Assembly (NCBI GenBank): GCA_033439265.1
Contig: JAVTVX010000013.1
Coordinates: forward strand, 7,962,501 to 8,026,500
DNA length: 64,000 nt
Origin: Dillenia suffruticosa
Taxonomy: Eukaryota > Streptophyta > Magnoliopsida > Dilleniales > Dilleniaceae
Direction: 5' to 3'
The notes under the pieces are model-generated. The model was not told the origin of the DNA, ran no database searches, and saw only the letters and a list, made by a program, of their open reading frames with translations. Positions 61,021 to 64,000 of this stretch are shown here, in pieces. A program made the translations under genes and the position numbers. Position 1 is the stretch's first letter; each line of letters begins with the position of its first letter.

Positions 61021-61227
61021 CCAACGTGGGTTGGCTCAATTAAATATAGGGTTGACATTCTTAAAAGACGATCGAGGTTCAACTCCTGCTGGGAGTATCA
61101 GGCTCTCATGTGTATGGAGTGTTCCCCGTTGGAAAACCCGCCCTCCAAAAGGAGTTATTGAAACTGTCGGTCCGGATTAATCGGGGTGAAACCCCAGATA
61201 CCGGACGGTATCCAAGGTAAAAAAAAA
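61021..61227 (+). mobile_element. tRNA-derived SINE, copy 3
   Basis: The head begins CCAACGTGGGTTGGCTCAAT (A-box-like), with GAGGTTCAACTCC as B box. The body includes ATGTGTATGGAGTGT and CCGGATTAATCGGGGTGAAA, and it ends with a poly-A run. A perfect AATGTATGTA duplication flanks it (61011-61020 and 61228-61237). This is the best-preserved of three copies. Confidence 0.87.
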
Positions 61228-61372
61228 AATGTATGTAGAGAAATCTCCCACTCATTGGAGCTTTTCTAAAATTGGATTAGAAAACTTGAAAAAAGAAAAA
61301 AAACCCATAAAAATCCTATACGAAGAAACAACAGGCCATGCCAACACATTCATATTAACTCAAAATATATGT

Positions 61373-61608
61373 ACACACAACTATTAACTTGACCAACATG
61401 ACGCCTAGTCTTTCACTTACAGAGTTCTTGTCAAAACCCCATAGATTCACAAGTAAAATCCTTGTAGACACTCTTTCATTTGTCCAATTCACACACAACT
61501 ACTAACTTGACCAACATGACTCTTAGTCTTTCACTTACAGAGTTCTCGTCAAAACCCCATAGATTCACTTGTAAAATCCTTGCAGAGACTCTTTCATTTG
61601 TACAATTC
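61373..61608. repeat. 118-bp tandem duplication
   Basis: Two adjacent copies (61373-61490 and 61491-61608), each beginning ACACACAACTA. They share CTTTCACTTACAGAGTTCT and CAAAACCCCATAGATTCAC and differ at a handful of positions. No coding or transposon identity was seen. Confidence 0.9.
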
Positions 61609-62828
61609 CCATGAAACTCCGATACAGGACTATGTTTCAAAACAATGATTTTTATTTCATCAAAATCTTAAAAAAGAAAGCAAAAAAAAAAAAAAAAAAG
61701 GATTAGGTTGTGTCGTGACTCTAGGGTTTTTTTTTTTGTTATAATGAAATACAATAAAAAAGATCGAATTAGAGAATAGTAGATGAAAATGAAGAGATTC
61801 TACTACTTGAATTATCCCCGAGAGACTTATTTTAGGGTTTGAAAGCAAGTAAAAGTTCCTTTTCTTCATATTTGACGACTTTTGTTCCCATGCCATGGGT
61901 GTCCCTTATTTTCTAGAGCCAATCCCGTCCCATATTCACATCTTTGTAAAATCGAAACTCATCCTATGGCACCTAGGTTGTGGAAAATGTTTATAAACAA
62001 ATAAAACTTAAATATGGTATTTAAACTTAATTATCTGTAAATTAATTTAAAACTTGACTAAATTGATTTAAACAGTAAAAATACACAAAACAAAACAAAA
62101 TAAAAATTTTTAATTTTATGTAAAAAGAAGTTAAACTTGGTTAGTTTCTTTGCATTGAGGGGAGGAGGTCACGAGGACATCTGCTTCTTGAAATATTAGG
62201 TAAAAATTTTAATATATATTTTTAATAGAAATAGTATAAATACAGTTAAAAGTTAGAGAAATATTGGTATAAATTATAAAAATTTTATAAAAAATTTTTA
62301 AAATATTATTTAATTTTTAACATTATAGCGATTGCTCGCCTCTGACATTTCCTTTTTGTGTAATGATCGAACGCCGGCTCTCTAAAGTGAAGTTCTAGCT
62401 TCCCCCGGTACCAAAAAATTTTGAGCTTGATGACAAAGTTGGATGGTAATGAATAAAAGGAGCTCACGGAGAAAGACTGAAAGATCAAATGAATGGAGGC
62501 TTAGAGTAACCTGGGAGCACATGAAAAGCGGGTCATGGGGTCTTTGGGAGGAGCTGTCCGATGTCACATTGGAAGACTTTGTCCCCTTGCAAATAGTCAC
62601 AGAAATGCCATCGATTATAGTGGTCTGATGGAATCTTCGGATCATTTTTTCTAGTGACCCCATTGAAATGGCCTTACTCTTTCTTCACGTGTGTGGTGTA
62701 TTTATTTTTAGTTTCACGAAATTATCGGATTAAGAAAAAACAATTATAACCATTAATCTATCTTCTTATAAACCTCCACGTGTGGTGTATGAGCAAAAGG
62801 ACAGGCTTGATGGGACAGTTCCTCACGT
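61609..62828. other. Intergenic, no gene identified
   Basis: AT-rich with short chance frames. Two CACGTGTGGTGTATG-like words occur near 62690 and 62780. A C run near 62848-62870 marks the transition to the LINE ORF1. Confidence 0.45.
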
Positions 62829-64000
62829 GTGCCCAGGAAAATGACCCCACCCCCCCACCCCCCCCCCCCGCCGGCGCCAAACACATTGTCAATTCTGTCT
62901 TCAATTCATGCAACCGAAAGGAAGTCAAATGAAGGAGACCAAGCTATGAGCAAATGCTTAACATTGGAAGAGGAGGATCATCTCCACAGAAGTAACAAAA
63001 AGACAAAGGCAAATACGGATACAAAGGAAATGGTCACTGGGTCAAAATTATCATTCAAGGATACGTTGCTGGGAAATGAGGGTCAAAGGGATGATGAAGT
63101 AAGCCATGACCGAGATATGGACTCTAAACTGGAAGACATGGAGGAAGAGGATTAGAATGAAGTAATCCTAGAACAGATGGTAAAAATGCCACAAATAAGT
63201 GTAGCAGATGAAGAACTCAGTGCTCTATGGAGGCCGTGAAGACATTCTCTAATCATTAAGCTGTTAGAAAAACAGATTGGGTACCAATTGATGTTCACTA
63301 AAGTCATGAATTTATGGAGACTAGAGGGAATTTTGGATCTGTTGGACCTCGGTGTGGGTTATTATTTAGCCAAATTCTCCTCTAAACATGACTATATACA
63401 TGTGTTAACAGAGGGCCTGTGGTTAATTCACGACCATTACCCAACAGTTAGGAAATGAAAACCCTGGTTCTTTCCTGAATCAAATAGAATAAAATAAACC
63501 GCAGTTTGGGTCAGACTCCTACACTTACCAATTGAATTTTTCAATGATGAGGTCCTATTTGAAATCGGGAGAGCTATCGGCAAGCCTATCAAGGTGAATA
63601 TGAATACTGCCCATGCGTTGAGAGGCAAATACACTAGGATATGTGTGGAGATAGATCTGGAGAAGGCACTGGTTCCACGAGTTCAGATCAGAAGAAGAAT
63701 CCAGCAGATTGAGTATGAAGACCTCCATACGATCTGCTTTGAATGCAGAAAGGTCGGACACAACAGTGAACAATGCAAACCTCTTCCACAACCTTCAACC
63801 AGTTCCACCAGTAATAGCCCTCCCTAAAGTAACAATTTGCACCAATCACCGGAAAATACAGAGAACAAAGACGGGTTAGGTCCATGGATGATCGTCCAGA
63901 GAAGACAACGAACTCCCAAAACGGGAATTTTCAGATACAACGAGACGTACCAAGAGTTGCAGAAGAACACGTTTGCAAGTTTAGGAAAAGTCAACGACGC
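62829..64000 (+). pseudogene. L1-type LINE ORF1 (DUF4283 / CCHC zinc knuckle), degenerate, runs off the window
   Basis: One continuous frame carries the plant LINE ORF1 layout. A hydrophilic N-terminus is followed by a DUF4283 region (LIIKLLEKQIGY, NLWRLEGILDLLDLGVGYYL, KHDYIHVLTEGLWLIHDHY, TAVWVRLLHLPIEFFNDEV, GRAIGKPIKVN). A CFECRKVGHNSEQC zinc knuckle lies at about 63738-63779, and a GPWMIVQRRQR motif near 63880. Five in-frame stops break it (63153, 63237, 63456, 63495 and 63825) with no frameshift. Two of them replace conserved Trp codons (WRP-W-RH and VRK-W-KPW). ORF2 would lie beyond the right edge. Confidence 0.88.

Noticed and set aside
61060..61110. tRNA gene suggested by a GGTTCAACTCC B box
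   Set aside because: It cannot fold as a full tRNA, is followed by a SINE body and poly-A tail, and is flanked by a target duplication.

Overview
This is nuclear DNA from a flowering plant, most likely a eudicot or other AT-rich angiosperm. The evidence is spliced GT-AG genes with plant-type protein families, a CACTA (En/Spm-type) transposon, Copia, RTE-LINE, L1-LINE and SINE copies, and many CT/GA and AT microsatellites. I cannot name the species. No rRNA gene, convincing tRNA gene, CRISPR array or bacterial-style operon was seen.

Three host genes can be reconstructed exon by exon. (1) At 14043-17324 (+), a two-exon gene for a small conserved plant protein of unknown function with a probable organelle-targeting N-terminus. 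(2) At 24920-28698 (-), a five-exon gene for REV7/MAD2B, the HORMA-domain subunit of DNA polymerase zeta. (3) At 37819-42132 (-), a five-exon gene for a TBC-domain Rab GTPase-activating protein of the TBC1D5-like group, with both catalytic fingers present. In all three, a (CT)n tract follows the first 5' splice site closely.

Most of the rest is mobile DNA. A minus-strand Copia element (2624-11055) has two 484-bp LTRs, and its 5' LTR is split by a 1.5-kb solo LTR of another element. Three copies of one tRNA-derived SINE family lie near 21.6, 24.1 and 61.0 kb. A 909-bp foldback element with a 10-bp target duplication sits upstream of REV7. A decayed RTE-type LINE occupies about 31.0-34.1 kb and is followed by an 850-bp AAC/GTT triplet array. 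The largest element is a complete 11,577-bp CACTA transposon (45472-57048) with a perfect TCT target duplication. It carries a TNP2-type transposase and a TNPA-like gene on the minus strand, subterminal motif arrays at both ends, a GC-rich leader, and a striking 30-bp palindromic tandem array. The window ends inside a degenerate L1-type LINE ORF1.

The most unusual structures are the CACTA palindrome array and GC-rich leader with repeated TGGGCC sites, the foldback element, the triplet array, and a recurring loss of tryptophan codons (TGG to TGA/TAG) in several unrelated elements. I found no clearly new multi-gene system. The CACTA element is the best candidate for an interesting biological unit.
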